A DNA stretch of 64,000 bases from Xenorhabdus stockiae (GTDB lineage Bacteria; Pseudomonadota; Gammaproteobacteria; Enterobacterales; Enterobacteriaceae). The notes under the pieces are model-generated. The model ran no database searches. It saw only the letters and a list, made by a program, of their open reading frames with translations, and had not been told where the DNA came from. Where the stretch lies: assembly GCF_002632825.1 (NCBI RefSeq), contig NZ_NJAJ01000004.1, positions 1 through 64,000 on the forward strand. Direction: 5' to 3'. Below, piece after piece: positions 29,177-39,980 of this stretch (the stretch's first letter is position 1; the number at the start of each line of letters is the position of its first letter). The translations under genes and the position numbers were made by a program.

Positions 29177-29207
29177 CTCATTTCTCCTTTATTATCATTT
29201 AATGTTC

Positions 29208-29984
29208 TTAAATGTCGATATGAAACAAATTACAAAAGTTCCTTGTTGTCACTTCGGCTAATTCTTCAAGACTGACGCCTTTCAATACTGCCATATACTC
29301 AGCAACATCACGTACATAAGCAGGCTGATTTTGCTTACCACGATGAGGAACCGGCGCCAGATAAGGTGAATCAGTCTCTACAAGAATACGATCAAGGGGA
29401 ACAAACCTCGCTGCCTCACGAATTTGTTCGGCATTGCGGAATGTCACAATACCCGAAAACGAAATATAAAAGCCAAGATCCAGTAAATCCCTGGCTGTCT
29501 CTTTATCTTCAGTAAAACAATGCAAAACTCCGCCACAATCCTGCACTTTCTCTTCCCGCAGTACCATCAGGGTGTCATCTTTTGCATCACGGGTATGAAC
29601 AATCACCGGCTTATTTAATTCGCGACCAATGCGGATATGCTGGCGAAATGAAGTTCTCTGTAATTCTGCGTTATCTTTCTGATAATAATAATCCAGCCCT
29701 GTTTCACCCATTGCGATAACATCATTATCTGCGGCTAAACGGGCAAGCTCATCAAAATCATATCCTTCATCCAGATTTAACGGATGAATACCGCAGGAAT
29801 ACGCAACGTTGTCACGTTTACCAATCAGGTTTTTCATATGCAGGAAGCCGGGTAATGTGGTCGCAACTGCCAGCATATACTTCACATCCCTTTCTGCGGC
29901 TTTCGCCACTACATCATCTACACTTTTATGCAGTGTTTCATAATCTAAACAATCGAGATGACAATGTGAATCAACTAAAAACAT
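29208..29984 (-). CDS. ycfH: TatD-family metal-dependent hydrolase YcfH
   Basis: A 258-residue TatD-type TIM-barrel hydrolase, probably a metal-dependent nuclease. Metal ligands are visible: His7 and His9 in DSHCHLD, Glu in AMGETGLDYYY, His in VIVHTRDA, His in GVLHCFTE, and Asp in VETDSPYLAP. Distinguished from TatD by its place next to holB and tmk. The precise substrate in the cell is not established. Confidence 0.93.
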   Translation of the reverse strand: MFLVDSHCHLDCLDYETLHKSVDDVVAKAAERDVKYMLAVATTLPGFLHMKNLIGKRDNVAYSCGIHPLNLDEGYDFDELARLAADNDVIAMGETGLDYYYQKDNAELQRTSFRQHIRIGRELNKPVIVHTRDAKDDTLMVLREEKVQDCGGVLHCFTEDKETARDLLDLGFYISFSGIVTFRNAEQIREAARFVPLDRILVETDSPYLAPVPHRGKQNQPAYVRDVAEYMAVLKGVSLEELAEVTTRNFCNLFHIDI

Positions 29985-30006
29985 AATATGCCCATATTTA
30001 AATGTA

Positions 30007-30996
30007 TTACCGAGTGGAGCAAAGCTGCCCTTCCCAATTGAGTAATTGTTCAGTTAATAACAATTCCCGATTGATGCCCGCTACGGATATTAATTGATGA
30101 CGGCAGCGTATCCAATCATCAACTGTATTTAACAATTTTTCCACACTTTGGCTGGAGGCCAGATGGTGAATCAACATCTGCTGATCCTGATTGATACAGT
30201 AATTTTGCGCCTTCTGACGCCATTTTACCGCATCAGACAACAGGCTGATTAGCCAGTACAAAGACTGTTGTACATCATCACGATTCAACAATGGCAAAAG
30301 TGACAAGGTATCATATTTATGTAGTGCCTGCGTGATAGCCTGACAAAATACATTTCTCTGTTGCCATTTTTCAGTCTGGAGTAACTGTTTTGCCGCCAAA
30401 GGTGCTCCCTGAGACAGTTTCAGTGCTGTCTGAATATCCTGTGATGGTATCGTCGGGAGCTTTTTTTGCAGCCAATGCAAACCGGCCTTAGTTTCAGGAA
30501 CCGGAAGATGATAGTAAAAACAACGGCTTCGCAGTGTTGCCAGTAAACTGGCAGGACGCTGACATCTCAATAGAAAATAGGTATTACCGGGCGGCTCTTC
30601 CAGAGTTTTTAACAACGCATTTGAGGCTGCATCAGTCAGTGATTCTGTTGAAGGTACCCACGCAATCTTGGCACCCCCCTGTTGAGAATACTCATAAAGC
30701 TTTTCGCTGAGCTGACGGACTGCATCTACACCAATTGTGCTTTTCCCTTTTTCCGGGGCGAGTACATGCCAATCAGAATGTGTTTCTGCCAACATCAAAT
30801 GACAGCCGTGGCATTTACCGCAACTTTTTATTCCCTGTTTATTCTGACACATTAGCCAACGGCTTAATCCATAAAGCAGTGCATCTGCACCCATTCCTTC
30901 ATGAGCATGGAGCAAAAGAGCGTGGTGACCACGCCCCTGTTGGTGGGATTCAATCAGCTGACGATATGCATGGTTAAGCCACGGATACCAATTCAT
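30007..30996 (-). CDS. holB: DNA polymerase III delta' subunit
   Basis: A 329-residue clamp-loader subunit. The start at 30996 ([14 protein letters not shown]) overlaps the tmk stop as ATGA and matches E. coli MRWYPWL; a longer frame into tmk is not needed. Domain I has the AAA+ fold with the zinc-binding [10 protein letters not shown] motif, and [12 protein letters not shown] is the family signature near the arginine-finger region (LLATLRSRC). As in E. coli delta', the Walker A site is degenerate ([10 protein letters not shown]). The C-terminal collar domain is divergent. Confidence 0.95.
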   Translation of the reverse strand: MNWYPWLNHAYRQLIESHQQGRGHHALLLHAHEGMGADALLYGLSRWLMCQNKQGIKSCGKCHGCHLMLAETHSDWHVLAPEKGKSTIGVDAVRQLSEKLYEYSQQGGAKIAWVPSTESLTDAASNALLKTLEEPPGNTYFLLRCQRPASLLATLRSRCFYYHLPVPETKAGLHWLQKKLPTIPSQDIQTALKLSQGAPLAAKQLLQTEKWQQRNVFCQAITQALHKYDTLSLLPLLNRDDVQQSLYWLISLLSDAVKWRQKAQNYCINQDQQMLIHHLASSQSVEKLLNTVDDWIRCRHQLISVAGINRELLLTEQLLNWEGQLCSTR

Positions 30997-31634
30997 GCAT
31001 GTATTTCCTGTTTTTCCAGCCAATATTGCAGAGCCTGACGAATGTCATCCTGTACTTTTTCCAATGGCTGCGTTGCATCTATTTTTATGATGGATTTATC
31101 CTGTGCGACCAATTCAAGGTATCTTTTGCGGGTACGATGGAAAAAATCTAATGATTCTTTTTCAATACGATCCAGTTCACCGCGTTCGCGGGCACGCTGT
31201 AAGCCAACCTCTGGCGGTAAATCAAGATAAATAGTCAGATCAGGTGAAAAATCACCGAACGCTGCTTCACGTAGTGAAGCCAATAAATGTTGGTCAATGT
31301 TACGTCCGCCTCCCTGATATGCCTGAGATGACATATCATGGCGATCCCCAACAACCCAGCAACCTTTTGCCAGTGCAGGCTTGATGACATTCTCCACCAA
31401 CTGAACCCGGGCAGCATAAAGCATCAGAACTTCTGCTTTATCCGTTAATATTTCACCTTCGATCCCTTGCTTGATCATCTGGCGTAATTTTTCCGCTAAT
31501 GGTGTTCCACCCGGCTCACGGGTAAAAACAAGATCAGAAATCCCGGATTGTTTCAGTGTATCAGACACTGTCTGGATAGCCGTGGTTTTTCCTGCTCCTT
31601 CAAGCCCTTCAATAACAATAAATTTGCTGTTCAT
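30993..31634 (-). CDS. tmk: Thymidylate kinase
   Basis: A 213-residue kinase turning dTMP into dTDP. The P-loop GLEGAGKTT (10-18) follows MNSKFIVIE, the DRH block is in [18 protein letters not shown], and a LID-like segment with arginines ([12 protein letters not shown]) is of the E. coli type. Its ATG overlaps the mltG stop and its stop overlaps the holB start, both as ATGA, so mltG-tmk-holB is translated as a coupled set. Confidence 0.97.
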   Translation of the reverse strand: MNSKFIVIEGLEGAGKTTAIQTVSDTLKQSGISDLVFTREPGGTPLAEKLRQMIKQGIEGEILTDKAEVLMLYAARVQLVENVIKPALAKGCWVVGDRHDMSSQAYQGGGRNIDQHLLASLREAAFGDFSPDLTIYLDLPPEVGLQRARERGELDRIEKESLDFFHRTRKRYLELVAQDKSIIKIDATQPLEKVQDDIRQALQYWLEKQEIHA

Positions 31635-32656
31635 TTATCCTGCTTCAATCTCTGGCGATAAAGGCTTACCGCTCTATTATGCTCTATTAAATTTGTGGTA
31701 AAAGTATGGCCGCCATTACCATCTGCGACAAAATATAAATAGTTTGTTACCGCCGGATGAGCCGCTGCTTTAATTGATGCAAGACCCGGCATAGCAATCG
31801 GCGTCGGTGGTAGCCCTTCAATCATATAAGTGTTGTATGGCGTAAAGGTGCTCAGGCTGCTACGGAAAATAGTTCCGGTGTATTTATCCCCTAGCCCGTA
31901 TATCACTGTCGGATCGGTCTGCAACCGCATCTTTAAACGCAGTCGATTGATAAATACAGAAGCCACTTTAGCGCGTTCAGCATCTACAGCAGTTTCCTTT
32001 TCGATGATGGAGGCCATAATTAGCATCTCATAAGAACTCTTATACGGTAGATTTTCAGCCCGGTTTTTCCATTCCTGATCGACAGCCATAACCATTTTTT
32101 GGTGGGCCCGCTTGAGTAAGTCTATATCGCTTGTACCTGCGGTATAGAGGTAAGTATCAGGATAGAACCATCCTTCCAATGGACTCTCTATTTTCATACC
32201 CAGCGATTCTGCCAGTTCTTGTGGCGTCTTATTTTCAGCCACATGTTTTAAGTATGGCGCATTCTGTAATATTTTTGACCAATCAGAAAGACGGCTGCCT
32301 TCAACAAAACGAATAGTAAACTGGACCTCTTTACCATTGGCAAACAATTGCAGAATTTCTCTTACTGACATATTTTTCTGTAATCGGTAAGTTCCTGCCT
32401 TAAATTTGATTAGCTCCGGTTCTAACCGGAAAAGCCACGGTAATAACCCGTTATCTTTGATTAAATTATGCTGAATCAACAACATTTCTAAGCCGATACG
32501 CCCCGTCCCAGCCGGTAAGGTAAATATCAGATCCTGAGCCAGATTCACCTTCTGAGCAGAAAAGTTTTCTACTTTTTTGATAAAAAAGAAAAATGCTATT
32601 GCTGCAACAAAAATAATTAATCCAGGTAGAATAAGAATGCGCTTTTTAAGTTTCAT
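31631..32656 (-). CDS. mltG: Endolytic murein transglycosylase
   Basis: A 341-residue inner-membrane enzyme that cuts nascent glycan strands and so sets their length. One N-terminal membrane helix (about 7-26), a LysM-like domain, and the YceG catalytic domain with the essential glutamate at Glu219 in [10 protein letters not shown]. coli uses Glu218. The conserved EGWFYPDTY and [11 protein letters not shown] blocks are present. Between pabC and tmk as in E. coli. Confidence 0.95.
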   Translation of the reverse strand: MKLKKRILILPGLIIFVAAIAFFFFIKKVENFSAQKVNLAQDLIFTLPAGTGRIGLEMLLIQHNLIKDNGLLPWLFRLEPELIKFKAGTYRLQKNMSVREILQLFANGKEVQFTIRFVEGSRLSDWSKILQNAPYLKHVAENKTPQELAESLGMKIESPLEGWFYPDTYLYTAGTSDIDLLKRAHQKMVMAVDQEWKNRAENLPYKSSYEMLIMASIIEKETAVDAERAKVASVFINRLRLKMRLQTDPTVIYGLGDKYTGTIFRSSLSTFTPYNTYMIEGLPPTPIAMPGLASIKAAAHPAVTNYLYFVADGNGGHTFTTNLIEHNRAVSLYRQRLKQDK

Positions 32657-32722
32657 TCGGTTACCACTTTTATCTGCCTTTCAAGGGCTGGCTGAATCAC
32701 TACCGTTTAATAATCCGCAGAA

Positions 32723-33550
32723 TTACAGGCTTAAACATTCAGGTAATAAATACTCATATAACTCTCTGGATTGGTATTTCCATGCAGGCTGATTTTTATG
32801 TGCCTGAATCTGATTAACTGCCATAACAGGCATCAGTGAATTACAAATAATTACCTCATCAGCGTGCGCTAATGCTTCAGGATAACGCATGACACACGAC
32901 AAATGGTAATCGCTACCTTCCAATAGCTGGATAATTTTCTGTCGCATAACCCCTTCCACACCACACTGGCTCAAATCCGGCGTATAGATATTTTTACCTC
33001 TCCGCCAGAATATATTAGCGCTACAACATTCAACTAATAAACCATCACTATCAAGCACCAGTGCTTCATCGATCTTTTCCTGATCAATAAACCGCTTTAT
33101 CAGAACTTGTTCCAAACGGTTCAGATGCTTAATTCCCGCCAAATGAGGGTTAATTCCCATAGCAACAGGACTAAGCCCCAATACAACACCCGTTTTCCGT
33201 TGCCTGTAATATTGCTCTGGATAGGGGCTTAGTAAAAGGATCTGGTTTGGCCCATTAATACCATCACTGCTGTAACCGCGTCCGCCCGAACCTCTGGATA
33301 AGAGTACTTTCAAAACACCAGACTCACATCCTGTAACAACTTGTTTAATGTGGTTTTCCAGTTTTGCCCAATCCGGTAATGGCATAAACAGCCTTTCAAC
33401 GCCTTTTTGTAATCGTTTCACATGAAAAGGCAAAAAAGCTGCCTGACCCTGCTCTACTCTGATTGTGGTAAAGCAGCCATCACCATATTGTACCGAGCGA
33501 TCATTAACCGAGATTTGATCTTGCGGTTTGCCGTTAATCCAATACTTCAT
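32723..33550 (-). CDS. pabC: Aminodeoxychorismate lyase
   Basis: A 275-residue fold-type IV PLP enzyme that splits aminodeoxychorismate to p-aminobenzoate for folate. The PLP lysine is Lys141 in AGIKHLNRLEQVL, as in E. coli. The phosphate-binding region LVECCSANIFW and the C-terminal EGVMRQ are present. Separated from fabF by a terminator, so it probably has its own promoter or depends on weak read-through. Confidence 0.94.
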   Translation of the reverse strand: MKYWINGKPQDQISVNDRSVQYGDGCFTTIRVEQGQAAFLPFHVKRLQKGVERLFMPLPDWAKLENHIKQVVTGCESGVLKVLLSRGSGGRGYSSDGINGPNQILLLSPYPEQYYRQRKTGVVLGLSPVAMGINPHLAGIKHLNRLEQVLIKRFIDQEKIDEALVLDSDGLLVECCSANIFWRRGKNIYTPDLSQCGVEGVMRQKIIQLLEGSDYHLSCVMRYPEALAHADEVIICNSLMPVMAVNQIQAHKNQPAWKYQSRELYEYLLPECLSL

Positions 33551-33655
33551 CTTACTTTCTGATTCTTAAATAAAAAGGTGTGAAAACCTCAGGTTATAAG
33601 GGGCGCTATCATAGTATATGAGCGGTAGCAGTGCAAAAATGTACATTCGTAGTAT

Positions 33656-33687
33656 AAAAAAAGCCCCAACGTAAGTTGAGGCTTTTT
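33656..33687 (-). terminator. Rho-independent terminator after fabF
   Basis: On the minus strand AGCCTCAAC and GTTGGGGCT pair (one G-U) around TTAC, followed by a run of seven Ts, about 20 bases past the fabF stop. It closes the fatty-acid cluster. Confidence 0.9.
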
Positions 33688-33703
33688 ATAGAAATAGGGT
33701 GTT

Positions 33704-34945
33704 TTAGATCTTACGGAAAATCAGTGAACCGTTAGTTCCACCGAAGCCGAAAGAGTTACACAACGCATATTCCATTCCCTCAACTTTACGTGCTTCGCCA
33801 GGCACAAAATCCAGGCGGCAATTTTCGTCCTGATTAACCAGGTTAATAGTTGGAGGAACAATCTGATCCTGCAAAGAAAGAACTGTGAAAATGGATTCCA
33901 CAGCACCAGCTGCACCCAGCAGGTGACCTGTCATTGACTTGGTTGAACTCACTAATACTTTAGTGTCTTTACCAAAGACAGATTCCACAGCCAGAGCCTC
34001 AGCAAGATCTCCCGCCTGTGTTGAAGTCCCATGAGCATTAATGTAGCCCACTTGTTCTGAAGAAATGCCTGCATCTTTCAGAGCATTTTCCATAGCAAGT
34101 GCAGCCCCTGCTCCATCTTCAGGCGGAGATGTCATGTGATACGCATCACTACTCATACCAAAGCCAACGACTTCAGCATAAATTTTTGCGCTGCGTTTTT
34201 TGGCATGTTCATATTCTTCAAGAACAACAACACCAGCACCATCCCCCAGAACAAATCCATCACGATCTTTGTCCCAAGGACGGCTCGCGGTTTTAGGATC
34301 ATCATTACGGGTCGACAGTGCACGGGCAGCACCAAACCCGGCAACACCAAATTCTGTACTTGCTTTTTCAGCACCACCTGCCAACATGATATCAGCATCA
34401 TTATAAGCAATTATACGCGCTGCATGACCAATGTTGTGCACACCAGAAGTACAGGCTGTTGCAATAGAGATACTAGGACCACGAAGGCCGTATAGTATGC
34501 TCAGATGGCCAGCCACCATATTAATAATGGTTGAAGGTACAAAGAACGGACTGACTTTACGAGGACCAGCAGAAAGCAATGTTCTGTGGTTCTCTTCAAT
34601 CAGGCCCAAACCACCAATACCAGAACCAATAGCAGCACCAAAGCGGCCAGCATTGGCTTCTGTTACTTCGATTCCTGCATCTTCAAAAGCTTGAACACCT
34701 GCAGCAATACCATACTGAATGAACAAATCCATTTTTCGTGCATCTTTGCGCGAAATATTGAAATCTTCATGATTAAAATTCTTCACCAAACCAGCAAACT
34801 TAGTTGCATGGTTAGCGGTGTCGAAATGTTCGATAAGGCCGATACCACTCTGTCCGGTACAAACAGCGTTCCAAGAAGACTCTACTGTATTGCCGACAGG
34901 AGATACCATGCCTAGTCCGGTCACGACTACTCGACGCTTAGACAC
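33704..34945 (-). CDS. fabF: 3-oxoacyl-ACP synthase II (KAS II)
   Basis: A 413-residue condensing enzyme that elongates unsaturated acyl chains and adjusts membrane fluidity. The GTG start at 34945 ([18 protein letters not shown]) is chosen because GGAGGA is ideally spaced and E. coli FabF starts there; an upstream in-frame ATG lacks support. The catalytic triad is Cys165 (TACTSG), His in [11 protein letters not shown], and His in [10 protein letters not shown]. Follows acpP by about 74 bases. Length equals E. coli FabF. Confidence 0.97.
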   Translation of the reverse strand: MSKRRVVVTGLGMVSPVGNTVESSWNAVCTGQSGIGLIEHFDTANHATKFAGLVKNFNHEDFNISRKDARKMDLFIQYGIAAGVQAFEDAGIEVTEANAGRFGAAIGSGIGGLGLIEENHRTLLSAGPRKVSPFFVPSTIINMVAGHLSILYGLRGPSISIATACTSGVHNIGHAARIIAYNDADIMLAGGAEKASTEFGVAGFGAARALSTRNDDPKTASRPWDKDRDGFVLGDGAGVVVLEEYEHAKKRSAKIYAEVVGFGMSSDAYHMTSPPEDGAGAALAMENALKDAGISSEQVGYINAHGTSTQAGDLAEALAVESVFGKDTKVLVSSTKSMTGHLLGAAGAVESIFTVLSLQDQIVPPTINLVNQDENCRLDFVPGEARKVEGMEYALCNSFGFGGTNGSLIFRKI

Positions 34946-35019
34946 GGTTATCCTCCAGGGAGGGAAAAAATGTAAGACAAAAAACATAGGCGGTCGAACG
35001 ACCGCCTAGGTATATGTGC

Positions 35020-35256
35020 TTATTTACTTGCGTTTTCAACGTAGTCAATAGCAGCCTGAACTGTAGTGATTTTTTCAGCTTCTTCGTCTGGGATCTCAAT
35101 ATCGAACTCTTCTTCCAGAGCCATTACCAGTTCAACTGTGTCAAGAGAATCAGCGCCCAAGTCATCAACAAATGAAGCTGTGGTTACAACTTCTTCCTCT
35201 TTAACACCCAGTTGTTCAACGATGATTTTCTTAACGCGTTCTTCGATAGTGCTCAT
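35020..35256 (-). CDS. acpP: Acyl carrier protein
   Basis: A 78-residue acidic four-helix protein that carries acyl chains on 4'-phosphopantetheine at Ser37 in [10 protein letters not shown] (Ser36 in mature E. coli numbering). Nearly identical to E. coli AcpP. Flanked by fabG upstream and fabF downstream; the longer gaps on both sides allow its own promoter, which its high expression requires. Confidence 0.98.
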   Translation of the reverse strand: MSTIEERVKKIIVEQLGVKEEEVVTTASFVDDLGADSLDTVELVMALEEEFDIEIPDEEAEKITTVQAAIDYVENASK

Positions 35257-35408
35257 ACTATTAAATTTCCTATCAAAACTCGCTTTCGCGATGGTTTTCG
35301 TAGTTTATAAAATACAGGAAAAGATGCAACCAAATCCCGGCTGGTCGAACCACTAACTGCTTATTTTATATAATAAATACATAAAAAAGCAGCAGGTTCG
35401 CTCATTTT

Positions 35409-36143
35409 TTAGATCATGTACATGCCACCATTGACATGTAATGTTTCACCCGTAATGTAAGCGGCCTCATCAGAAGCAAGAAACGCTACAGCACTGGCAA
35501 TTTCCTTTGCATTACCGAGACGATTAGCAGGAACATCAGATAAAATGCCCGCTCGTTGTTCGTCTGTCAACGCTCTGGTCATATCGGTTTCGATAAAACC
35601 AGGAGCAATAACATTGACGGTAATGCCACGAGAAGCGACTTCACGAGCCAGTGATTTACTAAAACCAATAACTCCTGCTTTCGCTGCCGCGTAATTCGCC
35701 TGCCCTGCATTTCCCATTGTTCCAACAACAGACCCAATGGAGATAATACGCCCATAACGCTTTTTCATCATAGAGCGCATTACTGCTTTTGACAGACGAA
35801 AAATCGAAGAAAGATTAGTGTCAACAATACCTTGCCACTCATCATCTTTCATGCGCATCAACAAGTTGTCACGTGTGATGCCCGCATTATTAACCAGAAT
35901 GTCTATTTCACCAAATTCAGCACGAATATTCGATAGTGCCTGTTCAATGGATTCTGAATCTGTGACATTCAGTACAAAACCTTTGCCTTTATCGCCCAGA
36001 TAGGCGCTGATTGCCTCGGCTCCATTTTCGCTGGTCGCGGTACCAATGACGCGCGCGCCACGTTCAGCCAATAATTCTGCAATCGCTCGACCTATGCCAC
36101 GGCTGGCACCAGTAACTAGTGCAATTTTTCCATCAAAGCCCAT
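35409..36143 (-). CDS. fabG: 3-oxoacyl-ACP reductase
   Basis: A 244-residue short-chain dehydrogenase reducing 3-ketoacyl-ACP with NADPH. The start at 36143 (MGFDGKIALVTGASRGIGRA) has GAGGAAAAC upstream and matches E. coli; an in-frame ATG five codons earlier overlaps the fabD stop. Motifs: TGASRGIG, NNAGITRD, the catalytic Ser in SIGSVVG, Tyr and Lys in NYAAAKAG. Part of the fabHDG run. Confidence 0.97.
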   Translation of the reverse strand: MGFDGKIALVTGASRGIGRAIAELLAERGARVIGTATSENGAEAISAYLGDKGKGFVLNVTDSESIEQALSNIRAEFGEIDILVNNAGITRDNLLMRMKDDEWQGIVDTNLSSIFRLSKAVMRSMMKKRYGRIISIGSVVGTMGNAGQANYAAAKAGVIGFSKSLAREVASRGITVNVIAPGFIETDMTRALTDEQRAGILSDVPANRLGNAKEIASAVAFLASDEAAYITGETLHVNGGMYMI

Positions 36144-36154
36144 GTTTTCCTCAG

Positions 36155-37084
36155 TCATTTATTCAGAGCAATTGTAAGTGATGATACATCATTCACTGCT
36201 ACAGCACTCAGAGTACCAACAATTCGTTTTGTTAAGCCAGTCAGTACCTTGCCCGGCCCTATTTCCAGCAGGTTATCAATACCCTGAGCGGCAATATACT
36301 CAACAGATTCTGTCCAGCGTACCGGATTATACAACTGACGCACCAGCGCCGCTCGGATTGTATCAGCAGATTCTTCTGTTTTTACATCAACATTATTGAT
36401 AACAGGGAATTGCGGCTGCTTAAACTCAACAGACTGTAATGCATTAGCTAACTGGTCTGCGGCGGATTTCATTAATGCACAGTGTGAAGGAACACTGACT
36501 GCTAACGGCAGAGCACGTTTAGCTCCCGCTGCTTTACATGCAGCACCCGCACGTTCTACAGCTTCTTTTTCCCCCGCAATAACAACCTGCCCCGGGGAAT
36601 TGAAGTTCACAGGTGAAACAATTTGCCCTTGTGCTGATTCTTCACATGCTTTTGCAATGGATTCGTTATCCAGACCAATAATGGCATACATAGCACCCAG
36701 CCCTTCAGGCACGGCTTCCTGCATCAGCTTTCCACGTAATTCAACCAGTTTAATTGCCTGTTGGAATTCAATGACGCCAGCACAAACCAGTGCTGAATAC
36801 TCGCCAAGACTATGGCCTGCCATCACGGAAGGGTTTTTCCCTCCCTGTTGCTGCCAAACCCGCCAAATAGCAACAGAAGCGGCCAGCAATGCAGGTTGTG
36901 TTTTCCACGTTTTATTTAGTTCTTCTGCTGGGCCCTGCTGGACTAACTCCCATAAATCGTATCCCAAAACCGCAGAAGCCTCTGCAAAAGTTTGCTCTAC
37001 AAGCGGGAATTCCGAGGCTAAGTCAGCTAGCATGCCAAGAGATTGAGAACCTTGGCCGGGAAATACCATTGCAAAATCAGACAT
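36155..37084 (-). CDS. fabD: Malonyl-CoA:ACP transacylase
   Basis: A 309-residue acyltransferase that loads malonate onto ACP. The nucleophile Ser92 is in GHSLGEYSALV, the GQGSQ oxyanion loop is at residues 10-14, and the catalytic His is in SVPSHCALM. E. coli FabD has the same length. Eighteen bases separate it from fabH. Confidence 0.97.
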   Translation of the reverse strand: MSDFAMVFPGQGSQSLGMLADLASEFPLVEQTFAEASAVLGYDLWELVQQGPAEELNKTWKTQPALLAASVAIWRVWQQQGGKNPSVMAGHSLGEYSALVCAGVIEFQQAIKLVELRGKLMQEAVPEGLGAMYAIIGLDNESIAKACEESAQGQIVSPVNFNSPGQVVIAGEKEAVERAGAACKAAGAKRALPLAVSVPSHCALMKSAADQLANALQSVEFKQPQFPVINNVDVKTEESADTIRAALVRQLYNPVRWTESVEYIAAQGIDNLLEIGPGKVLTGLTKRIVGTLSAVAVNDVSSLTIALNK

Positions 37085-37102
37085 GTTTATCTTCCTGTTA
37101 AG

Positions 37103-38056
37103 TTAAAAACGTACTAGCGCTGAGCCCCAGGTAAAGCCACCGCCAAATGCTTCAAGTAAAACAAGTTGGCCACGCTGAATTCTTCCATCACGGATCGCTT
37201 CGTCAAATGCAGTCGGGACAGATGCAGCTGAGGTATTACCATGACGATCCAGTGTCACGACAACTTTATCCATCGTCATATTCAGTTTTTTAGCTGTCGC
37301 TGAAATAATACGTAAGTTCGCCTGATGGGGAACCAGCCAATCAAGCTGGGAATGAGCCAAACCATTAGCTTCCAATGTCTCATCAACAATATTCGCTAAT
37401 TCTCGCACAGCAACCTTAAATACTTCATTGCCAACCATCGTAAGGTATGCTGGTGTATCCATTTTTTGGCGATCATGATGTGGCACTGATAATAATTCGC
37501 CATAATGACCGTCAGCATGTAGATGGGTCGATAGAACACCAGGCTCTTCCGAAGCTCCTACCACCATCGCTCCTGCTGCATCACCAAAAAGGATAACGGT
37601 ACCACGATCTTCTGGATTCACCGTTTTGGAAAGCGTATCAGAACCAATAACCAGTGCGCATTTAGCTGCACCCGTTTTTATAAACTGATCAACTACGCTC
37701 AATGCATATGTAAACCCGGCACAAGCCGCCGCAACATCAAAAGCCGGAATACCGTTAATGCCTAGCAGTTTTTGGATCTGGCAGGCACTGCTGGGAAAAG
37801 CATGCGTTCCCGTTGTTGTTGCAACAACTATTAAATCAATTTGCGTTTTATCGATGCCTGCCATTTCTATGGCTTGTTCAGCAGCCCTGAATCCCATGGT
37901 TGCCACCGTTTCACCTTCATCGGCGATACGACGTTCACGGATACCAGTTCGAGTGACAATCCACTCATCAGTCGTATCCACCATTTTTTCTAAATCTGCG
38001 TTAGTACGCACCTGAGACGGCAAGTAACTGCCTGTGCCTAAGATCTTTGTATACAT
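37103..38056 (-). CDS. fabH: 3-oxoacyl-ACP synthase III (KAS III)
   Basis: A 317-residue enzyme that starts fatty-acid synthesis by joining acetyl-CoA and malonyl-ACP. Cys112 is in [10 protein letters not shown], His in VPHQANLRI, and Asn in [10 protein letters not shown], the Cys-His-Asn triad of the family. Length equals E. coli FabH. Six bases behind plsX, hence co-transcribed. Confidence 0.97.
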   Translation of the reverse strand: MYTKILGTGSYLPSQVRTNADLEKMVDTTDEWIVTRTGIRERRIADEGETVATMGFRAAEQAIEMAGIDKTQIDLIVVATTTGTHAFPSSACQIQKLLGINGIPAFDVAAACAGFTYALSVVDQFIKTGAAKCALVIGSDTLSKTVNPEDRGTVILFGDAAGAMVVGASEEPGVLSTHLHADGHYGELLSVPHHDRQKMDTPAYLTMVGNEVFKVAVRELANIVDETLEANGLAHSQLDWLVPHQANLRIISATAKKLNMTMDKVVVTLDRHGNTSAASVPTAFDEAIRDGRIQRGQLVLLEAFGGGFTWGSALVRF

Positions 38057-38062
38057 TTATGC

Positions 38063-39100
38063 TTATTCACTCTTGGGTAATACTGCATTCAGTCGGGCTG
38101 CAATCTTTTCAGGAACCTGCTTTTCTACTGCCTGAACAGCTTGCTCAATTGCAGCTTTGAAAGCATTTTCATTCGCGGCACCATGACTTTTTATGACAAT
38201 ACCACGCAATCCTAATAGTGTTGCGCCGTTATGCTGATCAGGGTTTAGATGACCGAAGCGTTTTGCTATTAGTTTAAGCAAAAACTTCCTAAATATTTTC
38301 ATCAACCATGACGATTTTTTCTTTTGCCCTTCCGGTGACTTAAGCAGAGACAGAATCACTCTGATCGCGCCTTCCATTGTTTTCAGCGTAACATTACCTG
38401 CGAAGCCGTCACACACGAGGACATCTGTTTTCCCCGTTAACAGCTCATTTCCTTCCACATAGCCTATATAGTTGATTAACTCACTATTCCGCAAGGTTAT
38501 GGCGGCTTCGCGGATATTATCCAGCCCTTTGGATTCCTCTTCCCCGATATTAAGTAATGCTACACGTGGATTTTTTACACCCGCAACATCTTCTGCCATT
38601 ACAGCGCCCATAATGGCAAATTGCACTAACATACGACTATTACAATTAATATTAGCGCCCAAATCTAATACTACTGTTTTTTGTTGTTTCAGATTTGGTA
38701 TGACCGTCACCAAGGCTGGCCGTTCAATTCCTTCTATCGATTTCAACATCAGTTTAGCCAGCCCCATCAATACTCCTGTATTTCCTGCACTGACACACGC
38801 CTGCGCTTCACCTGATTTCACCAGATTTAGTGTAATACGCATCGAAGTACCGTGACTGGAACGAATTGCCTGAGACGGTTTAACATCATTGGCAACAACA
38901 TGTTCCGCAGGAATAATTTGCAAACGGCTGAGCAGCTCGGCATTTTTGTTTGCAAGCAAAGGAGAAATGGCTTCGGGGTCACCGACCAACAGTAGTTTTA
39001 ATCGCGGATTAGATGCCAGTGCCTGCAATGCAGCAGGCACCGTGACGCGAGGACCAAAATCCCCGCCCATAGCATCTAACGCTAAGGTTAGATTAGCCAA
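38063..39100 (-). CDS. plsX: Phosphate acyltransferase PlsX
   Basis: A 345-residue cytoplasmic enzyme that makes acyl-phosphate from acyl-ACP and so links fatty-acid and phospholipid synthesis. Typical blocks are [11 protein letters not shown] at the start, [19 protein letters not shown] and [16 protein letters not shown]. Between rpmF and fabH, as in E. coli. Confidence 0.96.
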   Translation of the reverse strand: MANLTLALDAMGGDFGPRVTVPAALQALASNPRLKLLLVGDPEAISPLLANKNAELLSRLQIIPAEHVVANDVKPSQAIRSSHGTSMRITLNLVKSGEAQACVSAGNTGVLMGLAKLMLKSIEGIERPALVTVIPNLKQQKTVVLDLGANINCNSRMLVQFAIMGAVMAEDVAGVKNPRVALLNIGEEESKGLDNIREAAITLRNSELINYIGYVEGNELLTGKTDVLVCDGFAGNVTLKTMEGAIRVILSLLKSPEGQKKKSSWLMKIFRKFLLKLIAKRFGHLNPDQHNGATLLGLRGIVIKSHGAANENAFKAAIEQAVQAVEKQVPEKIAARLNAVLPKSE

Positions 39101-39128
39101 GATATCAACTTGCTAATAACTAGCTGAA

Positions 39129-39299
39129 TTACTTGTTGATTACCTTGCGGCCACGGTAGTAGCCATCAGCAGTCACATGGTGACGCAGGTGAGTTTCACC
39201 AGAAGTTTTGTCTACAGAGACTTTTGTTGCAGTCAGTGCGTCATGAGAGCGACGCATACCACGTTTAGAACGAGTTGGTTTATTCTGTTGTACGGCCAT
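39129..39299 (-). CDS. rpmF: 50S ribosomal protein L32
   Basis: A 56-residue ribosomal protein: it starts [20 protein letters not shown] and ends YRGRKVINK, one residue shorter than E. coli L32 but otherwise the same pattern. This is the enterobacterial form without the CxxC zinc knuckles. Its ATG is at 39299 and the TAA at 39129. The order yceD-rpmF-plsX is conserved and the genes are read together. Confidence 0.97.
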   Translation of the reverse strand: MAVQQNKPTRSKRGMRRSHDALTATKVSVDKTSGETHLRHHVTADGYYRGRKVINK

Positions 39300-39311
39300 C
39301 GACCTTACTCC

Positions 39312-39836
39312 TTAAGTACTTTTCTTTAAACTGGCTAATACGGCAAATGGGTTTGGTTTTTCTGCTTCAGGAGGCAGTACACCAAACACCATATCCGCGT
39401 CGGACACTTCACAGTGTTCAGAATCATGTACCGGAACTACCGGCAGAGAAAGAATTATTTCATCTTCTATCATTGCCAGTAAATCTATTTCGCCAAATTC
39501 ATTAACCTCAATTGGCTCATACTCTTCCGGTAATGCTTCGGCCCGCTCATCATTGACGACCGGGCTAAAACAATACGTTGTGTGAACATGATGACTGAAT
39601 TTACCACCACAACGCTGACAGGCAAGCGTAACATCCACATCTGAATGCCCTTTTACAACTGCCAGACGCTGATTATCAATCTGAAATGATAATGAGTTAT
39701 CTACATCACTATCCACACTGACCACTGATTCTATAAGACGAGACACCTGTTCAGCAGAATAACTGCCAGTGTAGTCTAATCTTTTCTGGGCTGCACGAAG
39801 TGCATCAATGGTCAGGGGTAATTTTACCTTCTGCAT
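39312..39836 (-). CDS. yceD: DUF177-family protein YceD (23S rRNA accumulation protein)
   Basis: A 174-residue protein with a CQRCG knuckle near residue 79 and an acidic middle section ([29 protein letters not shown], key block EFGEIDL). The family is conserved upstream of rpmF and has been linked to 23S rRNA accumulation in bacteria and plastids. First gene of the yceD-rpmF-plsX-fab run and divergent from maf. Confidence 0.94.
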   Translation of the reverse strand: MQKVKLPLTIDALRAAQKRLDYTGSYSAEQVSRLIESVVSVDSDVDNSLSFQIDNQRLAVVKGHSDVDVTLACQRCGGKFSHHVHTTYCFSPVVNDERAEALPEEYEPIEVNEFGEIDLLAMIEDEIILSLPVVPVHDSEHCEVSDADMVFGVLPPEAEKPNPFAVLASLKKST

Positions 39837-39980
39837 AAGGCGCGCATATTATCTTTGTAACGGGATATAGTCAAAGAAAAAGGCCACACATCTGCACCTT
39901 TCCACCAAATATTCGCTTAATAAGCGGTGCATAGTTTAAAATGCCTGCAAATATTTCTCTACGTATTTTATGGAAAAATG

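Noticed and set aside
36396-37046. 216-codon frame antisense to fabD
   Set aside because: Shadow of a highly conserved gene; no Shine-Dalgarno, no recognisable domain, and composition mirrors FabD codons.
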